Assembly: GCA_029204225.1 (NCBI GenBank)
Contig: CM055096.1
Span: forward strand, 37,087,986 to 37,151,985
Source of the DNA: Diphasiastrum complanatum
Taxonomy: Eukaryota > Streptophyta > Lycopodiopsida > Lycopodiales > Lycopodiaceae
DNA: 64,000 nucleotides
Direction: 5' to 3'
The notes beneath the pieces are model-generated. The model was given only the letters and a program-made list of their open reading frames with translations. It was not told the DNA's origin and ran no database searches. The first letter of the stretch is position 1. Each line of letters begins with the position of its first letter. This document shows, one piece after another, positions 22,548 to 38,746 of this stretch. The translations under genes were made by a program, and so were the position numbers.

Positions 22548-23369
22548 TGTTGAATTTCACACGTGTGGACTGTCCACTACATGTACTTGTGATCTCCTAA
22601 GGTGTGTAGATGCACCAAGATCAAGACTAGATTGAGATTCAAGATCAATCTTGAATTCTATGGCAAAAACACACTACTACATGCATTCAATCACTTCCAA
22701 CTCTCACTCACACGTGTGGGAAGTGTTCCAAAAGTATTCTAAGTAAAAACAAGCTGTTCTGCTCAGGTAGAGAGAGAAAAAACATCATGAGCTCTCGGGT
22801 AGAGAGAGAAAGCTAGAAATTCAATGACACTCAAAATCCACTCAATCTCAAAATCAATTAGATCCAAAAGGAGGAGTACAATGATACTAATAGATTCATG
22901 AGCTACCACCATGCTTAACTATGATTGGATCATTCTTTGCCACCTCTTAATCCTATTGGACCATTGATCCATGCACCTCTAAATTCTATTGGACTATATT
23001 CAAGCAAACCTCAATTTTCTATTGGACCTCACAAGGTTCCACCTCTAAATCCTATTGGACCTCTTAAGCTTCATCAAACAAAAGCATGACACTTGTCTAC
23101 ACTCTAATTGGCACAAGTTTGGCTCTATTTTGGCTCAATATTGGCATTACAAGTGGAAATGGATAATTTGCCATCTATGCCAAATTTGACACCCTATCAA
23201 CATCCTACACCTAAATGCTTGACTATGAAATTCTATGAGACCCCTATATCAAACATTTTAATTCACTTTACAATTCTCCACACGTGGGAACATCCTCCAC
23301 ACATGTGAGATTCACTTACAAACTTCTATCATAAAAAATACCAAGCTAAATTTTTGCCAATTTCTCACA
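22548..23369 (-). repeat. 5' LTR, short form (822 bp)
   Basis: Same ends as 17573-19098 but with about 704 bp missing between GCCAAATTTGAC and CTATCAACATCC. The missing block is present in the left LTR and in the 1-603 copy, so this LTR carries a deletion. Confidence 0.9.
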
Positions 23370-23374
23370 GAAAA
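23370..23374. repeat. Target-site duplication GAAAA (right)
   Basis: Matches 17568-17572 and marks the right insertion border. Confidence 0.88.
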
Positions 23375-24345
23375 CCTTTATTCTTGTCAATAAAGCATTA
23401 CTATGACATCATCAATTACGACACTTGAATCATACATCTGTTTCATATGCAGCAAAAGATTTGTTAGACATTGTTCATTTAGATATATGTACGTCCTATA
23501 GATAATTCGACATTGATCAGTCTCAAACTCCACCCTATGATCTAAATTAGTGATCCTACTTACTGATAACAGATTTGTAGAGAGTTTAGGTACATACAAA
23601 ACATTTGATAGTAGTTTGAATTGATCATGCTAGAATTTCAATCTTACAATGTCTTCACCTTCGATAGTATGAGTGCTATCATCGCCAAAATGAATGTACT
23701 TATTTGTACTGTAGGCATATAAGAGTGAAAATGTTCACGATGACTAGTCATATGTTGAGTAGCTCCAGAATCCAGAAACCAAGAATTATCCGATAGCACT
23801 TTTCAGTCTTTGACCATAAATGCTCCTTCATCCATGTCGATGTTGGGAGATGTCGTGACTGCAATCGCCTATTGATCTGATTGCTTACCGGCATTCTTCG
23901 CTTTGAGAACCCTGCAATCCTAGATCTCATATGATTAGTGCGCTTGCAATACTTACAAAACATATTCTTTGACTGTGGATGTGATCATTGTTCTTGACTT
24001 TGAGTCGGTTCCTGATTTGATGTGGACTTCTTAGAGCTTTTCTGCTTCTGTCGTTTTGAGCCTTTGTTGCCATATAGAGCATGAGATCATGAAGTCAACA
24101 AAGCGTCTTGACTTCTTCGATTATTTTCCTGCAGCAACATAGTGATAACTTTGGTAAGAGTTAAATTTGAGTGTGTCGATATCATCATCACTTAGTTCTC
24201 ATATGTAGAGGGCAATCTTGAAAGCAATGTCATGATTGTGTCTTGATTGTCTATGATTGATCCGCCAATGGCCATCTGTTGCAAGAGATTTTTTTGAACT
24301 GGTTAACATGATTCTGAAGTGAATCACCATTCGACATCTTGAGAG
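23370..24345 (-). pseudogene. Older copia element, Gag-protease part
   Basis: On the minus strand a Gag stretch near 24345-24250 (FFTLKMSNGDSLQNHVNQF) is followed by a zinc knuckle near 23955-23915. There CKYC and the His are kept, but the last Cys of the CCHC pattern is Ile. Then come a protease with FLDSGATQHM near 23790-23755 and the LSTNLLSVS block near 23585. Several stops interrupt it. It continues at 17572 on the other side of the nested insertion. It resembles the remnant at 5340-6850 in its knuckle (CKYCKRTNH versus CRYCKRANH) and in the DSGATQHM protease motif, so the two are probably one family. Confidence 0.82.
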
Positions 24346-24419
24346 TGAAGAATTTTTTTTGTACAAAGGATAAGAATGAGAGGAATGAGAGAAAATGAAG
24401 AAAAGACGTGCAAAGGAAA

Positions 24420-24600
24420 TTTCAAATCGACTGTCGCCAGAGGTGACGAATATATGTCGTCGTAAACGTCGTCACGGACGACATATAATTGACTTAAAAA
24501 ATACAACATATGTTGATATGTAGCGACAAACAATGATTTGTAGCGATGTTTACAGCGACGTATGTTAAGAATTTAGTGACGTTTATGAAGTTTTTTTAAC
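24420..24600. repeat. Cluster of GCGACG/GTCGTC-type motifs
   Basis: Short CG-containing motifs (GTCGTC, GCGACG, TAGCGA, GTGACG) recur in both orientations in otherwise AT-rich DNA. Examples are around 24451-24482 and 24538-24590. Such clusters are common in subterminal regions of plant DNA transposons. No terminal inverted repeat was found to confirm this. Confidence 0.35.
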
Positions 24601-24630
24601 CAATTCTTGGATTTATTGACAATATTTTAG

Positions 24631-25790
24631 GTTGATCCTTAGATTTGTGGACAATGTTGAGTACTATAGTGACGTTGTACATTGCATGCAACTCGTTGGA
24701 TAAATATATATTATCAAGAATAACATGTGAATTATATATTATAGAATTTTCTGAGGAACAACATGGGCATGAGATACATATGTTGAAAGCGAAAGTTGTT
24801 GATTCTCATGGTAATCCATGCATTGAAATCAATGGTGCAAAGCTTCATGTCGAAGGTATATTATCCATAAAAATCATCAATGGATTTATGCAAGTCAAAC
24901 ATCAAGCTACAAGACATTGGATCATGTGTGCAGTTGATTAGTAGTACTGTAGATGGACTATATCTTTATTTAAGAAGGATTTCAGGCCAATTATTAGGTT
25001 TACTGGACAATGCTAAGTACTACGGTGACTTTGTACAATTCAGCTGATCGTTGGATATCCTCAAGGAAGGGAATTCAACAAAATTGAAAATCTGTTGTGC
25101 AGAACCTTTTCAAGAAATGATTAGCCAACATTCATGGCGTAGAAAATATTCAGTATTTAGCTTTTCTCGTGTGTATGCTCCATCACGATTTGGTACTTAT
25201 TCTATGGCATTTTTGTTCAGATACAAAATTTTAAAATAAAATTGAAAAATTGGAAGTTGAAGTACTCATGAATTACAAGAAAGCATATGATTTCTGTCTG
25301 TTTGAATAAGAATGATGATGATGATGATCGTCTTTGTGTCTTGATGATGTGAGATAAAATGTAAGTTCATTCATGGTTTCATATCTGGTGGAGCATTTTG
25401 ATTATTGCACCTTAAACAAAACCATTTATAATTATGAATGATATATAGTTTTGATGTTGCATAGAGGTTGCTGAACATTAGTCAATGCATTCTTAACATG
25501 AGTCATTGTCTAAAGATCTCTTCAGTCTTTCTGACATTGATTGTCAAACATGGGCCACATGCAAAAATGGAATTTTTGGAGGAACAACATGGGCATGACA
25601 TACACATGCATTGAAGTCAATGGTGCAAAGCTTTGTGCCGAACTTATATTATGCTTACCAATCATCAATGGATTTATGATTATTAATGGTGACGCATGCT
25701 TCAGGGACGTTCATATTGGAGAGGGAATGGTGGAGGGCATGTATTGTCTAAGGGCCTTTGATGAGGATGGCAATTAACGAAACATGACAG
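24631..25790 (+). pseudogene. Two diverged copies of an unknown coding-like unit
   Basis: Two regions, about 24631-24945 and 24988-25775, share blocks. One is a GTACTA-GTGAC-TTGTACA stretch near 24661 and 25016. The other is a longer block with GAGGAACAACATGGGCATGA near 24752 and 25568, encoding a shared EVNGAKL/EINGAKL then IINGFM. The open frames (24645-24941, 25541-25777) are the best-preserved readings. The unit looks like a duplicated gene or repeat of unknown family. Spacing between blocks differs between copies, so one has gained or lost sequence. I do not recognise the protein. Confidence 0.4.
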
Positions 25791-25799
25791 CTGGCTTAG

Positions 25800-27200
25800 C
25801 CCAACTGATTGTTATTAGGGAAAAACTAATAACTATATATGCTTGAGACCAACCATATAAAAGACCTTACTCATGATGAGGTTGACACTCATTTGTTCAA
25901 TCCTATCCTAGCTTGCTTATGATGTTTTATGTACACTATGTAGCGAGTCCTCAAAGAATGTGCAACGCGCTTGTGCTTCTAGCCCTGATTTCAAATATAT
26001 GTAATTACTTGAAAATTTTACGTTAATAACTCAACGTTAACAAATGTTAATTAATGTTAACAACTATTAAAACTCAAAAAAATTTCAAACAAAAATTGTC
26101 AAAGTTCTTTAGAGTTTTAAGTACATTTATATCTTAATATTGACTATGACTTTTCTTTCTTAGTGAGATTTTGATATTCACGTAATTACTTGAATTTGAA
26201 ATCCTTGGCTTCTAGTGATCCATGTTTTAGCTCTGTTTTATTTCTAGCATTTTGTTCTGGAAGCTTAAAGTCCTTGCTGCTAAAAAAAATATAATCCCTT
26301 GATACCATTGCTTGAGAATTTAGGTTCAAATTTTGGGAGTGCATATTCTTCGTCGAAATACTTTGTCTTTCACTACCAAAATTAACTATGTTATGAATTT
26401 TCTACTTATACAAACATGTTTTTGTTAACTTTACTTCTTGCAACTTGTAAATTTTGTGGTTGTTGCTTGGATCAGGTTTTTATGGTTAGTAATGTATTTT
26501 TGCTATGGATGTAGAAATGGTTTCATCAAAGGATTTAAATATCACAAAAGACACATAGTCATAGACTGATTGATCATTATTTGTTGTGAATGCCTATGCC
26601 CTTCAGTATAAATAGCTACAAGCCATGTATGTAACCTCATCTATTTCCCTACTCCTACAAGCAGGGTCTAATTAACAGATAATTAGGTGACTAAGACATG
26701 GGACTAAATGGGTTGTTTGATTCCCAAGTACTCCAAGTAGTCCACTAATCTCATCTAGGTTCCCTTCTTATTCAACGATTAGGGTTTAATTAACAACAAT
26801 TGATTAGGGAGGTAACAAATGGGACGAAATGGCTAGTATGGAAGCGATGGATCTCAACAAATTATGGTTTAATTTTCCATTGCACGACTATGTGCATTCA
26901 TTGTGCTCCATGAGTGGGAGTTGAGCCTTATGCCCATTTCATTCCTCAATTGGATCTACATCATCTTAGCTAAGCTCCATGGTGCTCTAATACACCATAA
27001 GGCACATTCTTACCCAAGGCCTTATCATCAAATGTCGTAGCGAAGAGGCTTCACAACAATGCTTCCTTATTTCCAAAAGCTATAAGGAAATGGTATCATG
27101 AAGTTGACTGCCTGCTGCAATCGTGCCAACCCGCTCCATATCCACATAAGTTCTATACGATTGTTATCTAGAAAAACTTTAGACGCATGGACTACTAGAT
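25800..27200. other. Intergenic, nothing recognised
   Basis: AT-rich sequence without a supported gene. Two related stretches with AGGGTCTAATTAACA and AGGGTTTAATTAACA (about 26664 and 26784) hint at an old duplication. Confidence 0.4.
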
Positions 27201-27206
27201 AAGCTT

Positions 27207-27736
27207 TTGAAAGGTCGTGGAAGAGATGCGCAACATGAGGGCCTTACTCTTGGTCAACAAGGAAATTTGAAGCTAAAAAGTGCACCACGTTTGAACTCTA
27301 GAATCAATTTGCAAAGAATATTGACTACAGTCTACTCGTTACACCTTTGGATGGAGACTATTACTTTAAGTACAAACTATTTGGCATTTAAGAATTCTAA
27401 CCTGCAATCGTATCGAATGGGAAGAGAAACGAACGTCGATGGAGACTATATTAACCTAAAGTACAAAACTATTTGGTGTTCAAGAATTCTAACCTGCAAT
27501 GGTATCGAATGGGAAGAGAAACGAACGTCGATGCCGGTTTTTGGGAGGAAGGCACTTCACCAGTCAAGGTGTTGCTTGGCACTGATCATGACCTGGATAC
27601 ACAGAGAGATTTGTCAACAAGAAAAAGCACTTCTTGGACTACATGGAAAGATGCTTTACTAATTCAGAGGAAGGACGCAGCAATCCGAAAGTCACAATAT
27701 CCCATCCAAAGTCTAAGACGAATCAGTTTCCAATGA
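27207..27736 (+). pseudogene. Unrecognised coding-like region with 90-bp tandem duplication
   Basis: Overlapping open frames of 151 and 87 codons carry a direct tandem duplication: 27352-27439 and 27440-27531. The shared part includes AAGAATTCTAACCTGCAAT and GGGAAGAGAAACGAACGTCG. The unit length (88 and 92 bp) is not a multiple of three, so the duplication shifts the frame. Downstream residues such as GFWEEGTSPVKVLLGTD look protein-like, but I do not recognise a family. It may be a decayed gene. Confidence 0.3.
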
Positions 27737-27740
27737 ATCC

Positions 27741-29164
27741 TTCCAGCCCATAAGAAATTTTATCCCTTAAATTTCTGTGCAATGGGAGGGATAGCTCAGA
27801 ACACACCGAGATTTAAGAGTATCAATTGTATCCTGATAGCCAAACTCAATATCTTCCATTGGATTTGCCAGCAAACATAGGTTAAACAATAAAGAATTCA
27901 GCTGGATGAGGCATGCTCCAAATGTGGAAAAGCGAAAGAATGTTGAACTTATTGATCTATTGGACCTCACCTGCGCAACTGAAAGCAATGATTCTATTGA
28001 TTAGGCCTACATAATCAGCACAATAAGATGAAATCAGAGTTGTGAGTTTCTGGGAATTCCTTCGCATTCAGGACAAATTTTCTGGCATACGTTTAAGATT
28101 GCTTTTCCATGCTCGGTATGATACACAAGAAACGATCACATATACAATCGGGTGCTCATAACTAGTGCATATTAATCATTCAAACAACTCATTGAATTTA
28201 TATTTTACATGGTCTTGAGACGTTTTACATATGAATAACCAGGCAGTCGGCTCAGATAGCCTCAGAACACTAATTCAAGAGGAATATGCAAAACAAGATC
28301 CGTAGCCGCCATATTTTTATTCATAGTTAAGGTTGGAAGCTACACGGTAAAACACGATGTCATGTTCTTCTCAAGTCATATTGCAAGATAAGTAAATGTA
28401 GACGGACTTGAGAGTGCACAGACCGCATAGTAGATATTAACAGTAAAATTGTAAATAGTTCTAGTTTTATTATAGAAAAAAGAACAAGAAGATCCAGAAT
28501 ATGTGTAAGAATTTCTCGTTGAGTAAGCATTAAAACTTTACTTAATAACCTGATATATGAATAGTAACCTCACTAATTGAAAGCTGAACAGTGCTTCTGC
28601 ACTCAACTCCTACCTCAAGACACAGCATTTTCAAGGAAAAACGTTCTGTGATATTTCAAATCAATATACATGTGTCTATATATATCTCAGGATATTCCTT
28701 CCCAACCACTTGAGCCTGCTCACACACAACAAAATATGTTCCGGGTAATTATTCACAGCTTTAATGACAAAGAAGACTGCTTGTAAGACCATTATTCTGA
28801 ACAAAGGCAACAGCTTCAAAACTTTTGCATTTAACCTGAAGATAGCCTTTCTAATTTTCAAGATAATGGTGGTCATGCAGATATCTGCCCTTCGCACCTC
28901 TTTGCCAAACTACCTTAAACAACTAATACGTTCCCCCCCTCAAGTTCTCATGTCTGCCCCTATGCGGGATATCTACGGAATCACTTCGGATTCCATCATG
29001 GCAACTTATAACAAGCCAAATAGTTCTCAAAGATGACCATGTACCATTTAAAAGCAGTACCAGAAGGATGCATCATGCACAGGTGTACGAAGTAGAGGAG
29101 TTTGTATGAGATTTTCTTCTCGGTTTTGTCCTTAAAAAACAGGACTTACACCATCGTAAAAACG
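27741..29164. other. Intergenic and likely 3' flank of the F-box/MYND gene
   Basis: No supported gene. The part nearest 29164 is probably the 3' untranslated region and downstream flank of the minus-strand gene. No polyadenylation site was assigned. Confidence 0.4.
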
Positions 29165-31204
29165 TTAAGCATCGTTAAAAGCAAATAGATCCTCATTGTG
29201 TGGATCATTATCTTGCTGATTTCCCCATATAATATGAGGATTGCACTCATGCTTATGTCGAATCTTCCAATCCAAAGCTTGGCAAGCCCGTGAACAATAA
29301 TGAACAGAACCGCAAGCAGAACATCTTCTAAACTCATGCCTTCGTGTCTCAGGTCGGCCACAGTTCGCATGAGAACACAATCTTAGACCAGGCACAGGCG
29401 GATGTAAGGAAAACCAATTTACAAGAAATCTATTAGCAACGTGCAATTTGGGAGGTGGAACATTACAGCCAAAGTCACTCAAGAGAAAGCATCCTCCACC
29501 TTGAAGCAGTTTAAATATCGGATTGACGTTGTGCTCAACATCGGCACCAAAAATATTTGCTTGATTAAGAACTGCTTCTTGAGTTGCATCAGATTTGGTC
29601 GAATCCGCCTCACGGCGATGATGATGACAACGGATGGTACCAGTTTTTCCTGTCATCTGAAGCGCAGCTTCTATAAAGTTGTGAGGACAAGATGAAATTG
29701 CAGCAGCTGCCTCGCGAGCATTTGCTTCTAATAGAAGACGCCTACCTTCTGGAATATTCTTCGCAGCACCATAGCCATCTTGCAGGCAATGGCCGAGCTC
29801 ACGCATGGCATCAACATGACCCAAGGAAGCTGCTCTCAAGCAAAGACTAACTCCAGCCTTCAAATTTTTATCTCTTCGAGAACCTCCACTGCCGTTGAAT
29901 TGAATCACAGCGAGCGAGTGTAAAGCAGGTGCATGAGATGCCATGGCCGCCTTTGCTATGAGTGATGCACCTCCAACTCTACTATTGAGACAGTAAAACC
30001 AGATCTGTAGAAAAACAACGCACAATAAATGAAAAACATACCAACCTGAGTGCGATTTCAGATTTTCTTCTGCCAGAAACCTTTCAGGTAAGAGGTTGCA
30101 GGCCTTGATGAGGGGCAGCTAATGAAATTGTTCTATCGCTGGTTCATATCAACTTCAGCAACAAAAGCTTTGGTATGTGGAGATCATAAATCTACACTGT
30201 GTTTTTACGCAGCATAGGCAAAATTGACGAGATTCCCATGATAAATGGAGTCTAAGGTCACGCAGATCAGGTCTAAAACTGACAAATCAAAACCAGACAA
30301 TTCTGCCTCGAAAAGGTAACTTACCAGCTTAAGGCAGCAATGCACACTCAAGAACTTCGTACGCCTGCGCTGTTAGTAGTCATAAACGTTTCTTGTCCCA
30401 CAGACGCCATGTATTCGAATAAAAAGGACGAAAATATCCAACTCAACATGAATACTATATTGAAGAACTTCCATTACTTTTGGTTGTGAATTGAAAATGT
30501 GACAAAATTTTGAAGTTGTTTGAGCCTTAGTCCTCACCATGCCGAGAGTGTAGCAAGCCTCAACGTTTCCCGCATCTGCGCACTTCTTCAAGAATCTATG
30601 AGCTCCATCGGACCAGTTCTGTGCCTTCATAGCAAAGGCAGGAATAGCAGCGCTGGCTAGCACTTGCTGATGCGTTGCAGAAGCACAAAATTTTCGACAT
30701 CTGAGTGAAGCAACAATTTAAAGGGATAAGATCCTCAGAGCACGAAAGTCCTACAAATACATATTGCATTCTATACTCTGGACCTTAAGTTCAAAGTGAA
30801 GTCACAGCTGAAAAAGTAATTGACTATTGATTGTACAGTGTCATCCCGGCAAGAAAACTTCAAACAAATTATCGTTACGTCTATCTTCGGACACTGTATG
30901 GGTTACAAGACACGTTCAATCAGCATGCAGAATAGACATACGTGAGCATAGCGTTGATCAGGTCCTGAGGCGACGAGGCTGTAGAGCTTACTGCCACCAT
31001 CACTGCAGTAAGTAGATCATCCGGCAAATTATCGATTTCAGAAGCTCCGAAATATCTGGACCGGGAAGATGCAGCTTGTTTGCAGGGTCTCTCTGGAGCA
31101 TCCTTCATAGTGCGCTTGCCGATCTTTGAAACAGCAGGCCTTATGCTGAAAGTTATCCCATCCGTCAAAGATGGATAGCCTCCTTTCCTTGTCCTCATTT
31201 TCAA
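29165..31204 (-). CDS. F-box protein with Sel1-like repeats and MYND zinc finger
   Basis: Three exons (31204-30942, 30700-30538, 30004-29165) with GTATGT/CAG and GTGAGG/CAG borders join in phase to 421 codons plus TAA. The N-terminus is basic (MRTRKGG, from the second Met). The F-box spans residues about 57-100 (IDNLPDDLLTAVM). The central Sel1/TPR-like helices include ACYTLGM, ASHAPALHSLAVIQ and GHVDAMRELGHCLQDGYG. The MYND finger lies at about 352-396 with its Cys pairs (CSHANC, CSAC, YCSRAC) and final HKHEC. The order and blocks match the plant family typified by Arabidopsis At1g67340, slightly longer. Such proteins are expected to be SCF ubiquitin-ligase substrate receptors in the nucleus or cytosol. 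The substrate is unknown. All key residues are present, so this is likely a working host gene. Confidence 0.93.
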
Positions 31205-31231
31205 TAATGCAAAGGGTTAGTTTTCAACCAG

Positions 31232-31244
31232 TTTTATATATAGA
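31232..31244 (-). promoter_or_regulatory. Possible TATA box of the F-box/MYND gene
   Basis: On the minus strand CTATATATAAA lies 30-40 bp upstream of the start codon at 31204. Use of this site would give a very short 5' untranslated region, so a more distal start is also possible. Confidence 0.4.
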
Positions 31245-31249
31245 CCTTT

Positions 31250-32340
31250 TATTTAGTTCGCAAACTTAGAGCGATGAAGGATCTTAATAGAAGCAGATAT
31301 AAGCTCGTCTGCAAGCGGTAGATAGAAGCTTGCATAATATGTTGTCCGATAAGGGCCAACTCATCCTGTCCTTTTTCAAATCCACCATTTGCAGCTCTAA
31401 TTTCACCTCTGTGGGACTTCGACACGTTACAACCGATAACTGTGCGAAATGTAAAGGTCATCCCTTCTCAAACTGCGTTTGACGTTCTGAATCTTTTCAG
31501 GATATTGAGCTAGTCACACCACCCAGCGACACCAACTCTTCGGTACTGCTGCTGCAATATGTACTGCGAGCACACTGAATCATCACAACAAGCCACCAGA
31601 ATCCATGGCAACCTCCGTTCGCAGAGTGTTTCTTCATTTCCTTGTTGGACGCCACAACAGAAAACGTACAACTAGCAGATCACAAAGAAGATGCCTCTAT
31701 GCACGGCTATCCAGCCAGTCGAGAATAGAGGCAACTTGCAAAACAAGTGAGGCAAACGAATTGCCAAGTAGCAGCAGGAATTCTTGGCCACGGCGCCCTT
31801 TGTCGAAGATAGGCAAGTACCAAAATAAACAACCACTAGTACAAAGGATGAAAAATCACCATCAGCTGTAAAACAGTCAGAAACATAGGCAAACTTAGCA
31901 AAAGTATCAATACATATCGAGATGGAACCAAACAGTGATGGGAGCAGCAAAGAGAATGAAGTCAGGATTCACCAGCGAGGGGTGATGAGATTGCTTGTTC
32001 TCCACCACCATCATCGTGTTCTAGGAGGCATCATTGTCTTCTCTTTTTCTTTCTTTGGTTTAGGTCATTATCTTATTTACTTCGCGTAGGGAGCGCTTCC
32101 TGCTTCCTCTGCCCCAGTTTTCTGCTTTTTTGTTTTGCTTGCGGTCAGACGCGCGTTTGTCATAAAGAGGGTCGCGTGTGGGCAAAATGTCACATTCCGT
32201 CCGGCAAAAATAACGGGATTTTCCCGAGAGATTCCAAGTTGAAGACACAACACCCAAGGCCTTCCTATGTTAAATATATAATACTCTTTCTAAGCCTTGA
32301 GCCTTGTTCCTTTGCCACCCTTATAACCAAGTGTTCTTTT
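31250..32340. other. Upstream flank of the F-box/MYND gene
   Basis: The sequence is more balanced in base composition than its surroundings. Open frames at 31605-31871 and 31672-31950 lie on opposite strands and show no domain. Promoter or 5' leader sequence is likely. Confidence 0.35.
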
Positions 32341-32342
32341 GC

Positions 32343-32371
32343 GGGGGAGGGGAGGGGAGGGGAGGGGGGAA
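32343..32371 (+). other. G-rich tract, potential G-quadruplex
   Basis: Runs of four to six G separated by single A (GGGGG A GGGG A GGGG A GGGG A GGGGGG) fit the pattern of a four-tetrad G-quadruplex. It lies about 1.1 kb upstream of the F-box/MYND gene start. Confidence 0.7.
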
Positions 32372-32374
32372 GGG

Positions 32375-37190
<4,816 letters not shown>

Positions 37191-37221
37191 GATAAAGTTA
37201 GAATTAAAATTAGAATCATTG

Positions 37222-37470
37222 TGTTACTGTACTGCGGGTCCTATCGGTGGATAAGGATCAGTTGGCCTCGCCACGAGGCAAGTCGACTAGACACGCGTCC
37301 CACCAACGGCAACCTGGGTCATGCATGGGTTGCCTGAGTGAACAACTATATGTACAGTGTAATTTCATTTTGTGAAATACAGTTGCTATGTGAGCTTGCT
37401 GAGGAGAGTGTTTTCTGTCTGTGTTACTGTGTAGCATGATCTGTGTTCCTGTGCAAAGCAAATTCTAAGT
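37222..37470 (+). repeat. Probable 5' LTR of the copia element at 38747-41060
   Basis: This segment lies immediately before a perfect primer-binding site and starts at a TGTTACTGT that recurs near its end. The left border is a guess because no partner LTR is present downstream. Confidence 0.45.
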
Positions 37471-37483
37471 TGGTATCAGAGCC
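37471..37483 (+). promoter_or_regulatory. Primer-binding site (initiator Met tRNA)
   Basis: TGGTATCAGAGCC, the canonical plant retroelement primer site. It starts the 1.26-kb leader of the plus-strand copia copy. Confidence 0.9.
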
Positions 37484-38746
37484 GTACAGGGAGTGTACAC
37501 AGTACAGTGTCGTCGTTGAAGAGAGCTTCGGGAGAACTGTCTTTACGGCGGGTTGAAGACGGAAAGAGAAGCACTGGTGCACGGTTTCTAGTTTATAGAG
37601 GCTTGCTAAGCTCAGCAGAGGGATTATTAGCCTGTGCATAGCATCAGACAGGGAAAAATTTGGTGAAAAATTGACAATTTCGAAGCCAGCTGAAAATTGA
37701 AACCGGGCTTGGGGTTACGGTTTTTATACATAACCGATGATTTCTTCATTGTTTGCGCACCATTTTGGATGTCGTAAGGACAAGAAGGAAGATAATCACA
37801 TTGTCAACTAGCCATGGAGAGATTCTGAGGTTTATGTCAAAGATTTGTCTCCAAACAGTTAACCTAGTAGAAAATTTTGTAAAAAGGTGAAAAAAGCCAC
37901 TTTGTCAAGTTGAGCTAAAATCACTGTTTCTCCACGGAATTTCCTGACTGAACACTCTACAGTCTTGGATTCAGTAGGGCGACCCTGCTCCAGGCCTCAG
38001 ATTGTGCTCAAAACGATTCACAACAGAGGTTGACCTGACATTTTTCAGAGAAGGGAGAAGCGGCCGCAGGGAGGGAGGTCGCGGGATGTTCGCGCGCCCA
38101 ACGCAATAGTCAGCTTAGTGTATCGAAGACTATAGCGACTGTAGGAGCATGTTTCAATGCTCAGATGCAATTTGAACCTTTGGATGAGGTGTCAAATGAA
38201 TCGACAGTCCAGAATCTGTGATGGAAAAGAATTTGGACCACAAGATTTGGTTCAGCCATTGGATGAGCTTTGAACAGGGCCCTGAAGAAGTGAAGTGCAT
38301 TTTGGCCTTCAACTTCATTAAAAATTTTCATACTGAGAGTGAAGTTTCTTCACGGTGAAGAAACGGTTCAAAAACTAGAAAAATCCCTATTTTTGGGTCC
38401 TTTGCCCATTTTGACCCAAACGAAAGGCTATATTCTCCAAACGAAGGGCACTCGAACTGTACCTACAAGTACGGTACAACAAAACAAAGTGATTGCAGCG
38501 GAGAAAGTGTTCGGAGTACGTCAGAAGTGATTTCACCATTCCACTGGACACGTTGTTGGGAGTTGACGACTGAGTGCATTTCGGAAGGCGACGCCGATTT
38601 GGATTTCAAATTGGTGGAAAAGCGGCGAGTGGCCTGGTAAGAAAAAAAGTGCAGGTCATTATTTTCAAATTCTGACATCACTGTTGGCCTCGGCATACTG
38701 TTCTTAGCCTAAGGCAGAAGTTTCAAGCAGTTTTGCGATAGCAAAC

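Larger units (their letters stand above)
17573..23369 (-). mobile_element. Complete nested copia-type LTR retrotransposon
   Basis: The element has TG...CA bounded LTRs at 17573-19098 and 22548-23369. A perfect primer-binding site lies inside the right LTR, a polypurine tract lies inside the left LTR, and a 5-bp GAAAA duplication flanks both ends. The order puts transcription on the minus strand. The single long frame (19655-21790) covers Gag, zinc knuckle, protease and broken integrase. I see no reverse transcriptase, so it probably depended on another element. It inserted between the protease and integrase of an older copia copy. Confidence 0.92.

Noticed and set aside
31605-31950. Overlapping frames on both strands upstream of the F-box/MYND gene
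   Set aside because: No domain or codon pattern supports either; they are more likely promoter or leader sequence.
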